A stretch of 64,000 nucleotides of DNA. It comes from Acutalibacter sp. 1XD8-33. Lineage in GTDB: Bacteria > Bacillota > Clostridia > Oscillospirales > Acutalibacteraceae. The position numbers were made by a program, and so were the translations under genes. The DNA lies in NCBI RefSeq assembly GCF_003612555.1, contig NZ_RAZF01000015.1, forward strand, positions 1 to 64,000, in the 5' to 3' direction. The notes under the pieces were generated by a model. That model was given only the letters and a program-made list of their open reading frames with translations. It did no database searches and was not told the origin of the DNA. Of this stretch, positions 8,395-17,274 are shown piece after piece (the first letter of the stretch is position 1; each line of letters opens with the position of its first letter).

Positions 8395-10257
8395 TTACGG
8401 GTTTTCCATCATTCTTTTTGCATCATCCCTGGTAATACAGTAGTATCGAAGAACATTCAATACGTTATTATTATCAGTTTCATCTTGGATGTTGGTAAAA
8501 ATATTTTTTTCAATGATTGGTCTAGCAATTTCCATCTCTTCATCAGAAAGCGCCGAAAACGCAGCCCACCATTGATTAGTTAAGCCAATTCCTTCAAAGA
8601 AAAAACGATATATAATCATGGCTTCTGGCATATAAAGCAGCTTATAATATTCTTGCTCATTCGCTCCAAATGCTTTGCAAAAGAAATCATGCCCACGGCC
8701 CACCTTGCCTTTGGTAGAATTTAGGATGGCCTGAATTGTGCGGATGAATTTCCGGTTCCAATATTTCCCGATGAAGTCGCGGTTATCAAAATATTCTGGA
8801 TCTTCTATTGGATGGTATTTCATTGGGAATGAATAAATACTTGCACCTAATTCTTCACACAGATCAACGTTTAACTTAAGCCTCAAATATAGTTCAACTG
8901 GGAGGTCTTCAAAATTATAAAGAATATAATTGGAAAGGTTTGTATGTCCATTCCGAACAGCTGTGCGCACAGCATTCTCATATATATCGCGTAACTCCCA
9001 GTGGTCAAAAGCAATCCGCACAGGTCTAATGGGTATTTCCGCTAATTTTTTCATATTAGCATCAGTGATTAGTCGTGCATCAATGCCCTGATTGAAATCG
9101 ACATGACGTTGCTTGGGTTTTTTAGAGTAAACTGTTTCAAAATAAGGGCGCAGTTCCTCGTATGTACGAAGGATAGCGGCCTTTGTCGCTGTATAATCCT
9201 CTAGGAGATAATTGTCCCTCAATAAATCATAAACTGCTTGAACCTGATTACGTCCTACTTTGTTCAGTAGCAGCCGAAATTGGCGTACACACATTTTGAT
9301 ATACCCTCGATCATTATGCCCGCTACGCAAATTTTGAATTGCTATTTCATACAGATTAGGAGAGGTATATGTTGCATTGCGACCAAATCCTGCGGCGATA
9401 ATATCATCGACAATATCATTAAAACGACAAGATGCAAGAACATTATTGTCCAGCAAAAGTAAATCTCTTTTAGCTCCATAGCGTTCTTCGGCAATATGAA
9501 CTTGCTCCGACACAGGGAGAAATTCTGTGTAAACAGGCTCAAGTTTCGGTACAGCACAGAATTTACATTTATTAACACAGCCGCGTGTCATATAGGCAAA
9601 ATAAGCATCTGACGCAGGATATTGGTACTCGATTTCTTCTAATATTGAATAATCGAGCGGTAAAGTATCAATTATCAAATCACTTTCGGGGTCTAGTTCG
9701 CCAGGGGTATGCAGCGTTCCGATATGTGGTCTTATACCTGTTTCTGCTTCAACACGATCAGCAAGAATAGACGCCATAATTCCGCCTACCATTACACCGT
9801 CAGCTGTTTTACAGAGCTGTTTTGCAAAGTTGATTGTTTCAATCGTAATGTCCCAATAAAATGTAAATAATGTGGTAATCCCTACTCGGTCGTATTTTCT
9901 AAATTCCGGTTCAAAATATCGTTTGCGGTAGAAATATTGCCGATAAAACTTGAATAGTGCCTCAATAATTGGATTTTCTTCAACCTTTGGGACTCCATTC
10001 AATGAAGACTTCGTGCCTTTTTTGATATACTGGCAAATTTGAGGTTTATACTGTTCCCAAAAAACGGTATTATCGTTGGCATAAAGCTGCTCCTTCAGCA
10101 TCTCAAACGTATCATCCAGCACCAGGTCTATCAAATCGCCCTTGAAAAAAGTCACATGATCTCCCAACCTTTTGTAATAGGTTGAAAGTTTCATTAGCCC
10201 CATCGGTGGATATTTATTTTTATAGTTGGGCTCAACTAATAATATTTGACGGTTCAT
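8395..10257 (-). CDS. Radical SAM protein with B12-binding-like N-terminus (cargo operon, last gene)
   Basis: A 620-residue protein. Residues 1-50 resemble the start of cobalamin-binding-type domains of B12-dependent radical SAM enzymes (VEPNYKNKYPPMGLMKLSTY), and a GGIMAS segment follows near 158. The 4Fe-4S motif is CVNKCKFC (C227, C231, C234), the CxxxCxxC of radical SAM enzymes. The C-terminal 380 residues are unusual and not assigned. The substrate is unknown; a protein, a nucleic acid or a small molecule is possible. Its ATG overlaps the GHKL gene stop (ATGA), so the two are translationally coupled. It is the last gene of the NurA-HerA-GHKL-radical SAM operon. Confidence 0.88.
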   Translation of the reverse strand: MNRQILLVEPNYKNKYPPMGLMKLSTYYKRLGDHVTFFKGDLIDLVLDDTFEMLKEQLYANDNTVFWEQYKPQICQYIKKGTKSSLNGVPKVEENPIIEALFKFYRQYFYRKRYFEPEFRKYDRVGITTLFTFYWDITIETINFAKQLCKTADGVMVGGIMASILADRVEAETGIRPHIGTLHTPGELDPESDLIIDTLPLDYSILEEIEYQYPASDAYFAYMTRGCVNKCKFCAVPKLEPVYTEFLPVSEQVHIAEERYGAKRDLLLLDNNVLASCRFNDIVDDIIAAGFGRNATYTSPNLYEIAIQNLRSGHNDRGYIKMCVRQFRLLLNKVGRNQVQAVYDLLRDNYLLEDYTATKAAILRTYEELRPYFETVYSKKPKQRHVDFNQGIDARLITDANMKKLAEIPIRPVRIAFDHWELRDIYENAVRTAVRNGHTNLSNYILYNFEDLPVELYLRLKLNVDLCEELGASIYSFPMKYHPIEDPEYFDNRDFIGKYWNRKFIRTIQAILNSTKGKVGRGHDFFCKAFGANEQEYYKLLYMPEAMIIYRFFFEGIGLTNQWWAAFSALSDEEMEIARPIIEKNIFTNIQDETDNNNVLNVLRYYCITRDDAKRMMENP

Positions 10258-11831
10258 TTGCTCAGTTCTTCCTGTATTTTACTTATGACGATTTCCGCAG
10301 TATCATGAGGAAGGATCGCTTTTAGGATTGAATAAATTCTGCTAATCAGCTTTTGCTCTTTTCGATTATATTTGCTTAGGGATTGTGTCATGTACCCTTT
10401 CGGTTTTTCAGAACACGGTTTGCTTTGTGGGGGTGTCTCCTCGCCAGACTCATCAACTGATGGGGCATAGTCAGAGCGAAGGGCGCTGTATACCCGACCC
10501 AATACTTGGTCTGTGGCTTCTTTTTGCTCACGAGTTTCAATAGTTTTTGCGGCTCGTTCTGCGGCCTTTTTCAGTTCCTCAATTTTCTTCTCACTAGCAG
10601 CCTGATCTTCCGCGTCTATAAATCCTCCGCTTGCCATTCTTTGCTCATGCTCTTGCTGAGTAGCCTGAAGTTCGGATTGTTTTTGGAGCGCCTTTTTATA
10701 CTCGTTAGCGCGATGATAGATGGTGTAGAAAGTATCATAAAACAGAGGGCGAAGAGTTCGTTCAAAGAGGCGACAGGTATCGTTCAAATTGAAATAATCC
10801 CGGCGTGCATTGGGGATCAAATTTTTCCCCACAGCAAAAACTTCTCCAACAAAATATAAGCATCCGCGAGGCTCCTTATAAAAATCGTGAGCCGAGAAAG
10901 TGTTCTCATTGCCGATTTGGATATTGGCCTTGCGCAAACGAATACCCCGCATAGGATTTATAGCTGGGATTTGCTTTTCAAATTTACTGACCCCATACCA
11001 CATCCATGCAATAGTTTCACCATTGGTATCTTTAAAAATCTCGAATTTAACATCAGAAAGTTCATCGTATGCTTTCTTTGAGTGGTTATGGGGCTCATAA
11101 AGTTTCCTTGAATAAGGCTTAAACAGACGTTCTCCATTTATGAATACTTGATATTCGTCAATGGTAAATCCATTTTGGCGGGCAAATTCAGCAATCTTGC
11201 TTTTGAATGTAAATCCTGTGGCATAGGGAATAGGAGCAACTGCCTCCAAGTATTTTTGCACATTATCCTTATCTAAAAGTTCCGCCGAAGATTGCTCAAT
11301 ATCTATCAGCTCAACTAAGAAAAAATGTTCATCAATATCGCATACATCCTGGCTGTAGGTTGTGACCATATCAACAAGTTCGCCAGCAGAGGGATTTTGC
11401 TTTTCATCTACCAATATATCGCGAACTTGTTGTGCATCCCAAACACATACTGATGCCGTCTGTTCTCCACGCACCGAACACGAGAATTTCAGTGTTTTGC
11501 AGGAAGAAATGCCTCCTAATCGACCAATGCCACGGAAACCTTTGTCCTCCGCCCGATCCTTTTCAGAGTCGGCAATGCGGCTCATTTTACGGAGGAAGTC
11601 ATCGCAACTGATCCCTGTCCCATTATCCCGAACAGATACATACCTTTTGTTGGCGTCTATATTGATTTCTATCCGGGCCTCCTCTAGGCGGAGTAACCCC
11701 TGCTTAATTGCTTTGTCGATTGAGTCTGCTGCATTCTGAACATATTCACGGTATATGATCCGCAAATCTTCATACATTGCAGTCGTGAGGTTTTCGATAA
11801 CATTTTTTCCGATTATAGCCATAAAGCTCAT
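10254..11831 (-). CDS. GHKL (Hsp90-type) ATPase of the cargo operon
   Basis: About 525 residues. The N-terminal Bergerat ATP-binding fold shows the N box REYVQNAADS (E29, N33), the G1 motif VRDNGTGIS (D69) and the G2 motif GFRGIGRLGG (98-107), as in Hsp90, MutL and MORC proteins. The middle domain ends near residue 350 (NLIPNARRDYF). A Lys/Glu/Ala/Gln-rich coiled coil (about 375-435) and a small helical C-terminal domain follow. ATP-driven dimer closure is expected. The start at 11831 is one base after the HerA stop; ATG 11822 is an alternative with AGGATGA upstream. The stop overlaps the radical SAM start by 4 bases. It probably acts as a switch or clamp with the HerA-NurA pair (inference). 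Confidence 0.85.
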   Translation of the reverse strand: MSFMAIIGKNVIENLTTAMYEDLRIIYREYVQNAADSIDKAIKQGLLRLEEARIEINIDANKRYVSVRDNGTGISCDDFLRKMSRIADSEKDRAEDKGFRGIGRLGGISSCKTLKFSCSVRGEQTASVCVWDAQQVRDILVDEKQNPSAGELVDMVTTYSQDVCDIDEHFFLVELIDIEQSSAELLDKDNVQKYLEAVAPIPYATGFTFKSKIAEFARQNGFTIDEYQVFINGERLFKPYSRKLYEPHNHSKKAYDELSDVKFEIFKDTNGETIAWMWYGVSKFEKQIPAINPMRGIRLRKANIQIGNENTFSAHDFYKEPRGCLYFVGEVFAVGKNLIPNARRDYFNLNDTCRLFERTLRPLFYDTFYTIYHRANEYKKALQKQSELQATQQEHEQRMASGGFIDAEDQAASEKKIEELKKAAERAAKTIETREQKEATDQVLGRVYSALRSDYAPSVDESGEETPPQSKPCSEKPKGYMTQSLSKYNRKEQKLISRIYSILKAILPHDTAEIVISKIQEELSK

Positions 11832-11832
11832 C

Positions 11833-13527
11833 CTACTTTGACTTGAATTGTTTGTAAATCGGCTTTGGGAAACGGACATTAAGCAATGAGCGGAACACAG
11901 GATTTTGGATAATATACTCTCCTTGCTTAAGCCGTACCATCATACTTTTATATACAGAAGGAATAAACTTGTAATCATTTTTGGCGATTTCGATTGCGTT
12001 TGTCCGGCCATATGCAAATGTTGAGCAGTTACCTGTTACACGGGGATGGATTGCACTCTTAAATTGTTCCGCAGCAAACAGCACAACACCAAGCGAGCGG
12101 CCACGTTCAGCAATATCAAGAACTTGCCGAAGGATAGGAGATGTCTTGGGCGCGTCTGATGCTGCATATTTGTTAAGTTCATCAACAAATACGACGATTT
12201 TTGAGGGAGGCACATATTCATCGTCCGCACTGTACTGTCCAAGCTGCAAATCATAAATTGCCCGTATTGCATCACCAAACACAAAGCACTGCATATCATC
12301 GTTCAGTTTTGCGATATCTATGACATGGACTTCGTTCTTCCGTATATGCTTAAGCGCATCGCTAATCCGGGTTTCTCGATGCCCGTCTTTTATGCTATCG
12401 AACATTCCGTTTCGATAGATTGACTTTTTAACTATGCGCTCAAATTTGCGCCAGCTTTGGACGGTGATTTCCTTATCGCCGGTACTTCCGGCTTCTCCGC
12501 ACTTGTGAACCTCATTGAGGAAGTCTTGCCAGTCTTCTAAACTTCCAAAATTTCCGCGACCAGAAATAATATAGCTTAAGATAGAGTCCATGGTTTGTGT
12601 AGGATCATCCATGCTAGCGAACATCAAGTCAAGATTATCCTTGTCCATCTTGTACTCGTATTTATACATATGGGCCTTATCATGGGTGATATTATACTCA
12701 ACGGCTTCGGGGGCAAGATGGGTATTCCATGTGTTGCGAGTAGAGTATGGATAATAATAGTGAACATTGCGGAAGGGATGTGTAGTCATACCAAGGTCAC
12801 GGTATATTGCAAATGTTTCCTCCCGCTCTGCATCACTGGCAAACTCATTTGGCTCATCAATGGCAAGCAAATCGCATCCTTTGACATTGAAAATGACAAA
12901 AGCAACGTCTTCATCGTCCTGCTCACCACCGGCTGCCATACACTTGTCCTGTATTCCCTTTAAGAGGAACATGGCAAATGAGGTCTTTGCAGCCAAGCCA
13001 GAGATACCAGAAATATTGAGATGCGCTCCTTCTGGGCCAATGAGGTATCGTGAGTCAACATCCACACGCAGTTTTACACGCTCATCTTCATCTGCTCCCT
13101 GGTACATTTCAATATATCCACATGGAACAGGATTCTGGATAGAAGAGAGTCCTAATGCTTCCGAAATTTCATCTCTGTTTGCTAAACAAACAGTTTTTCC
13201 GCTTAAAACAGGAATATAAATCCCTTGGGTATTTCCCACGATCCTGGCCTTAACGTAGTTCATTCCAATCCGATGGGTGACGGGCATAGTTGATACATCA
13301 CCAAAGTCATTTGAGATATACTCGGAAAGGAAATTAGCTGTATCAGTGATATGTGATATTTCTTCAACTACACCATAGGTGACACTCGATTTAATATGTT
13401 CAACCTTAACGACATCGAACGGATTTAGTATCAACTCAGGTTTCGTCCAGAAAAAGAATTCCTCCATTGTTGAGGGATTTTTCTCTGTCGCAAGAACCTT
13501 TCCTATAACTTTTCCCATATCCACCAT
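11833..13527 (-). CDS. HerA-like hexameric translocase ATPase of the cargo operon
   Basis: A 564-residue P-loop ATPase of the HerA/FtsK superfamily. An N-terminal HerA-like beta-barrel (about 1-110) precedes the Walker A region GISGLAAKTS (174-183), in which the usual Gly before Lys is Ala. The Walker B motif is KIVVFVDEL (443-451). Downstream lies RSLGVVLFAAEQ and a candidate arginine finger in HPRVTGN. HerA ATPases pump DNA into the NurA nuclease, and the gene directly upstream codes a NurA-like protein. The start follows AGTGAGG and lies 8 bases after the NurA stop; the stop is one base before the GHKL start. Hydrolysis with the altered Walker A is expected but unproven. Confidence 0.88.
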   Translation of the reverse strand: MVDMGKVIGKVLATEKNPSTMEEFFFWTKPELILNPFDVVKVEHIKSSVTYGVVEEISHITDTANFLSEYISNDFGDVSTMPVTHRIGMNYVKARIVGNTQGIYIPVLSGKTVCLANRDEISEALGLSSIQNPVPCGYIEMYQGADEDERVKLRVDVDSRYLIGPEGAHLNISGISGLAAKTSFAMFLLKGIQDKCMAAGGEQDDEDVAFVIFNVKGCDLLAIDEPNEFASDAEREETFAIYRDLGMTTHPFRNVHYYYPYSTRNTWNTHLAPEAVEYNITHDKAHMYKYEYKMDKDNLDLMFASMDDPTQTMDSILSYIISGRGNFGSLEDWQDFLNEVHKCGEAGSTGDKEITVQSWRKFERIVKKSIYRNGMFDSIKDGHRETRISDALKHIRKNEVHVIDIAKLNDDMQCFVFGDAIRAIYDLQLGQYSADDEYVPPSKIVVFVDELNKYAASDAPKTSPILRQVLDIAERGRSLGVVLFAAEQFKSAIHPRVTGNCSTFAYGRTNAIEIAKNDYKFIPSVYKSMMVRLKQGEYIIQNPVFRSLLNVRFPKPIYKQFKSK

Positions 13528-13535
13528 GACCTCAC

Positions 13536-14696
13536 TTAGAATAAGTTCAAAAACATACTTTCGCCTAGATATTTACTTTTCACATAGCTTTCGGTTACAT
13601 ATATCGGATATAGATGATTTGCCCACCTTCGGTCAGCACCATAGCATACAGGGTTTCGCTCATTGATGATATTTGCTGTAATCATATCGACTTCTTCTGA
13701 GTCAAGGCCCTGTTCTACTTGCTCATCGCTTACGAGTATTTTTTCCAATTTTAGTACGCCATCAAAGGTGTTGTTTGTATAACGACTTTCGCGGATGCGG
13801 ACAAACCATACTGCGAATGTTACATCACCAATGACTGGCGAGTCATACATTTGAACTGGTGTCCTTGAATAAAGGGGGAGCTGGGCAATTTGAGAAGAGT
13901 TGTTGCGTCCATCCTTATCAATACAATAAGCTGGATTAAAAGATTTGGATACACCAACTACAAACTGATAATTATTTTTAAACCTCGCCAACTCTGCCTT
14001 ACTGGATATTCCATGCACCTGATATTCGAGGGAACCGTCTTTAAGCAGAAACCTTGTTGGTAGAAGATGTCCCCTTCTAACAAGCTCTGCTACCATCCGA
14101 ATTTCACGCTGGGCCATATATTTTTGTATCACAGCTATCCCTTTATTTTCTATTTTATCGCCCTGTGCAACACTTGTAGAGTAGGGTATGATTTTCGCAA
14201 ACTCAACGCCCTTTTCTCGGAGGTCTGCTCGTGCGTTTATCTTTTTGAGTAAGTATTCAAAACTTAATTCGTCATCATCCCAATCACTGGATTTTGCAAC
14301 TTTGGGAAGAGAGATAACGAGATGCCGCTCATATGCCGGGGCTTTTAATGGAAACATTTCTCCTTGTTCGCGCAGACAGCACCCAACTCCAACCTGTCCA
14401 GCAATAATAGGATAAATCTGATTTCGGTATGACATATCATCGACTTTATATGTCTTCCGCGACCCATCAAGGAAATAATGAAAGAGCGGTTCCGTACCAA
14501 CAATTTGATCGACTACTCGTTTCAGTGGAACAGTCTTTTTGTGGGTTTCTGTTTCACCATATCGTTTCCAAGTGAAGTGATATTGATGATCGTCATAATC
14601 AAAGCGAGGGACTTCAATACCGTCAAATCCATACTTATATGTCTTAAAGCTACTTCCATGGGTCTCAGAAGCGATAATATCTAGGATAGATGCCAT
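13536..14696 (-). CDS. NurA-like nuclease of the cargo operon
   Basis: A 386-residue protein. Features of the NurA fold are visible: an early acidic FLDGSR motif (D77) after a strand, a central MAQREIRMVAEL helix followed by LLKDGSLEY (D220), then VGVSKSF, and near the C-terminus HLYPIYVTESYVKS (about 361-374). In NurA these aspartates bind manganese at the active site. NurA works as a toroidal nuclease stacked on HerA, and here the HerA gene is next. The ATG at 14696 has AGAGGAGGGA upstream. It is the first gene of the four-gene operon. The assignment is from motifs and context, not an alignment. Confidence 0.75.
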   Translation of the reverse strand: MASILDIIASETHGSSFKTYKYGFDGIEVPRFDYDDHQYHFTWKRYGETETHKKTVPLKRVVDQIVGTEPLFHYFLDGSRKTYKVDDMSYRNQIYPIIAGQVGVGCCLREQGEMFPLKAPAYERHLVISLPKVAKSSDWDDDELSFEYLLKKINARADLREKGVEFAKIIPYSTSVAQGDKIENKGIAVIQKYMAQREIRMVAELVRRGHLLPTRFLLKDGSLEYQVHGISSKAELARFKNNYQFVVGVSKSFNPAYCIDKDGRNNSSQIAQLPLYSRTPVQMYDSPVIGDVTFAVWFVRIRESRYTNNTFDGVLKLEKILVSDEQVEQGLDSEEVDMITANIINERNPVCYGADRRWANHLYPIYVTESYVKSKYLGESMFLNLF

Positions 14697-14791
14697 TAGC
14701 TAGTCCCTCCTCTGCCGCTGACGTTCGAGAAGTGTAATTGCAATAAACATAGGGCTATCTTGCGCTGGGTAGCCTTACACTTGGTATAATA

Positions 14792-15337
14792 CTACAGACG
14801 CCGACATTTTTCAACAACCTCCTGCTCAATTATCCGTGTAATAGGATCAATTATATAAATATTTCTTCCAAGCTGTCTGGCATAGTGTACCGTCGCTCCA
14901 GTACCGCTACGCCGAGCGCCATTGTAAACGGCTAATAAGATGGAAGAATGATCTACCAGGTAGCGGTTCCGTTTCATCATACAGTCCCTGCTATACGCTT
15001 GCCTCACATAGATAACCTCATTGGCCTGTACTAAAATAGAACGATAGAGTTCCTGCGCTGATGCTGTCCACTTGCTCTCCTGTCCCTTGCAGGGCAGGAC
15101 ACAATGGAGCTTCAGCGCAGGATTTTTCTTTTTGAGGTCGAGAACAATTTCGCTGCACCAGAGGTCTGTCCCCTGGGCCATCCCCGACAAAAAATCCGTC
15201 ACGCCTCTATCCGCCAGTGCCTCAATCTGTGCCATCAGGACTTCCTTCAGCAAAACGCAGTCAGAGGCAGTTTCATCATACTTCCAGGGAAAACTTTTTG
15301 GCCGGTGGCCAGTAAATGCGCAGGTTGTCTCTGTCAT
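14792..15337 (-). CDS. SLOG-family (DUF1273/YpsA-like) protein
   Basis: A 181-residue SLOG-superfamily protein: CAFTGHRPKSFPW at the N-terminus, SGMAQGTDLWCSEIV near 54-68, VLPCKGQE, and NGARRSGTGATV near 142-153, which together outline a Rossmann-like nucleotide-binding pocket. SLOG proteins bind or process nucleotide ligands, some in conflict systems; YpsA-type members are also common free cargo of mobile elements. ATG 15337 has GGGAGG upstream. The gene is 95 bases upstream of the NurA-like gene on the same strand, so it may be the first cistron of the cargo operon. Confidence 0.82.
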   Translation of the reverse strand: MTETTCAFTGHRPKSFPWKYDETASDCVLLKEVLMAQIEALADRGVTDFLSGMAQGTDLWCSEIVLDLKKKNPALKLHCVLPCKGQESKWTASAQELYRSILVQANEVIYVRQAYSRDCMMKRNRYLVDHSSILLAVYNGARRSGTGATVHYARQLGRNIYIIDPITRIIEQEVVEKCRRL

Positions 15338-15464
15338 TGGAACAATCCTCCCATACAAATAGTTGCTCCGCATTATACCAAAAAATCTTGCAAATATCTA
15401 TTATCGTAGACTACCATTTTCACGTTTTCTCATACACTATCTGTTGAGAAAGCGGGGTGAGGCG
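15338..15464. promoter_or_regulatory. Divergent promoter region between the SLOG gene and the XRE regulator
   Basis: The minus strand carries a TATAAT -10 box at 15372-15377 about 35 bases upstream of the SLOG gene start. The XRE regulator is transcribed away on the plus strand. A regulator that overlaps such a promoter would be well placed to control the cargo operon. No operator repeat was identified with confidence. Confidence 0.5.
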
Positions 15465-15701
15465 GTGCAATTCGACAATAGTGCGGTTGGGAGGACGATA
15501 CGCAATCTTCGCAATAAAAAGGGTGTATCCCAAGATGTTTTGAGTGGCTTTGCGGGAATTGCCCGTACTCATCTGACGATGATTGAGAACGGGGATAAGC
15601 AGGCCAACTTTGAAACACTTTGGAAAATCGCTAATGCGCTGGATATGCGCCCCAGTGAGCTTGTTGCCCTAATTGAGGCCGAAATAGAGCAAAATAGTTG
15701 A
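15465..15701 (+). CDS. XRE-family helix-turn-helix regulator
   Basis: A 78-residue protein that is almost entirely one Cro/cI-type helix-turn-helix domain (VGRTIRNLRNKKGVSQDVLS, then ARTHLTMIENGDKQAN). A GTG start at 15465 is chosen for its preceding GGGGTGAGG; longer in-frame starts lie upstream but would extend into the promoter region. It is the only plus-strand gene in the inner element and is divergent from the SLOG-NurA-HerA-GHKL-radical SAM genes, so it may repress them. Confidence 0.8.
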   Translation: MQFDNSAVGRTIRNLRNKKGVSQDVLSGFAGIARTHLTMIENGDKQANFETLWKIANALDMRPSELVALIEAEIEQNS

Positions 15702-15793
15702 TATTATGGAACGGGGTGCGGCAGTAACGGCAAGCAATGGCTCGGTATATACCGACCCCCGCTTGTTGGTGGCTGACCGCCCCCAAGCCCCGT

Positions 15794-15822
15794 AAGGAGC
15801 GGCGCAACGCGCCGCTCCTTTT
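15794..15822. terminator. Hairpin terminator after the XRE gene
   Basis: A perfect 12-bp stem (15794-15805 with 15809-15820) around an AAC loop, followed by a short T run on the plus strand. It separates the XRE gene from the convergent relaxase operon. Confidence 0.65.
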
Positions 15823-15875
15823 AAGCCGCCTTCGGCGTCTGCTGCCCCCTTGGGGGACGGGGGAATATCGAGAGA

Positions 15876-17264
15876 TTATCGTTCTTCCTGGCGTTGTTTC
15901 TGCCGTTTTTCTTCCTCGGATAGGCTCAAAATTCTCTCGGTGTTGTGTCTGGCGGTGAGTAGTTCCATCATCTCCGCCTTAGCTTTTTTCTGGTCGGGGT
16001 ACAGCTTTCTGTTCTCCGCTGACAGAGCGGCGTACTCCTGTTTTAGAGATTGAATTGAGGGCCGTTTCTTCAGCCCCAGACTGTCAAAATACCGTTTCGC
16101 CGCCTCACAGGAAATAATGGCGCTGGCGTGTTGGGCGTAAAATTCTTCTTGCTTTTTGGGCGGCAGTCTGCGATACTGTGCGTAAATCTCGCGGGTCTTG
16201 CTGTATGTGCCGATGTGCCTTTGTAGCGCAGAGATTTCCTCCATCCTCGCGCTGTTGGCCTTGGTGCGGTCAGCGAGGTCATGGTACTTCTGAGCGGCGG
16301 CATCACAGGCTGCTTCCAAATCCGCATAGGCCAACAGGTCATGCTCCTGCAAAAAACTCAGCGTCTTTGCCATCTCTTTCAGATTGAACACACTGGCCCA
16401 CCGCTCATAGCCAGGGAAACGGGCCTGCTGCATTTTCGACTGAATGTCGATCAGCAGATTAGGTGCTACCTGTTTCTGCACCGGCGTGATGACCCGCTTG
16501 CCGGAGATGCGCTCCAGGATAGCAGCCTCGGTGTAATCCTCGCCCAGAGAGGAACAGCGAATGAATTTCTTGCCGCCTGGGATTTTGAAGGCCAGGTGCT
16601 TGCCCCGCTTGACCTCCACGCCTGCCGTTTTCAGCGCCGCCAGGAAGCTGTCAAAGTCTTTGCAGCCGGTCAGAGTGGCGTCAATCATCCGCTCCAACTG
16701 TTCCCGAACGGTGGGCGGTTTCTCACCCAGCCAGTTGCCGTAGCTGCCCCGGCTGGGCTTCGGATTTTCGATTACCGACAGACCATTTTCAAGGCAGAGA
16801 ATGTCGGAGATTTTTCGGACGGCGAACGAGGAATCCCAAAAATTATTGAACTTTCGGGAGCAATCCAATGAAGTGGAATTGAACACAATATGCGAGTGAA
16901 TATGTTCCTTGTCCACATGAGTGCAGACGATGAAAGCGTGTTTTCCCTTCGTCAGCGACATCGCCAGCTCATAGCCGATTTTGTTTGCCAACTCCGGCGT
17001 GATCTCTCCCGGCTTGAACGACTGCCGCAGATGGTAGGCAATCACGTCATGCGCTTTCTGATTGCGCCCGGTCATCGTGGCGTATTGCCGCTTTGAAAAA
17101 AGAAACTCCTGATCCACGATGGCCGGATTGCATTGGTAGGCTGACACCAGTTCACCGCCGTCCGTTTTCTCAGGATTTTTCACATAATCGGTTGTCCTGC
17201 CCAGGGCCTCGGCCACCGTCCGGCCCTTGCCTGTATGGAGGGGCATCAGGCGTGTTGTTGCCAT
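15876..17264 (-). CDS. MOBP-type relaxase of the inner element
   Basis: A 462-residue relaxase. The N-terminal domain has the histidine cluster CTHVDKEHIHSHIVFNS (H116, H121, H123, H125), and a possible nucleophile Tyr lies in the first 30 residues (TTDYVKN). The second half is helical and charged. It differs clearly from the outer element's relaxase (1180-2811). It would nick the inner element's oriT, probably near 17.7 kb, so that the excised circle can be mobilized by a co-resident conjugative element. It is preceded by MobC. Confidence 0.9.
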   Translation of the reverse strand: MATTRLMPLHTGKGRTVAEALGRTTDYVKNPEKTDGGELVSAYQCNPAIVDQEFLFSKRQYATMTGRNQKAHDVIAYHLRQSFKPGEITPELANKIGYELAMSLTKGKHAFIVCTHVDKEHIHSHIVFNSTSLDCSRKFNNFWDSSFAVRKISDILCLENGLSVIENPKPSRGSYGNWLGEKPPTVREQLERMIDATLTGCKDFDSFLAALKTAGVEVKRGKHLAFKIPGGKKFIRCSSLGEDYTEAAILERISGKRVITPVQKQVAPNLLIDIQSKMQQARFPGYERWASVFNLKEMAKTLSFLQEHDLLAYADLEAACDAAAQKYHDLADRTKANSARMEEISALQRHIGTYSKTREIYAQYRRLPPKKQEEFYAQHASAIISCEAAKRYFDSLGLKKRPSIQSLKQEYAALSAENRKLYPDQKKAKAEMMELLTARHNTERILSLSEEEKRQKQRQEER

Positions 17265-17274
17265 GCTCCGCCCC

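Noticed and set aside
8395-10257. Radical SAM protein as a prokaryotic viperin
   Set aside because: It is about twice as long, has a B12-binding-like N-terminus, and lacks the expected nucleotide-kinase neighbour; only the CxxxCxxC motif is shared with all radical SAM enzymes.
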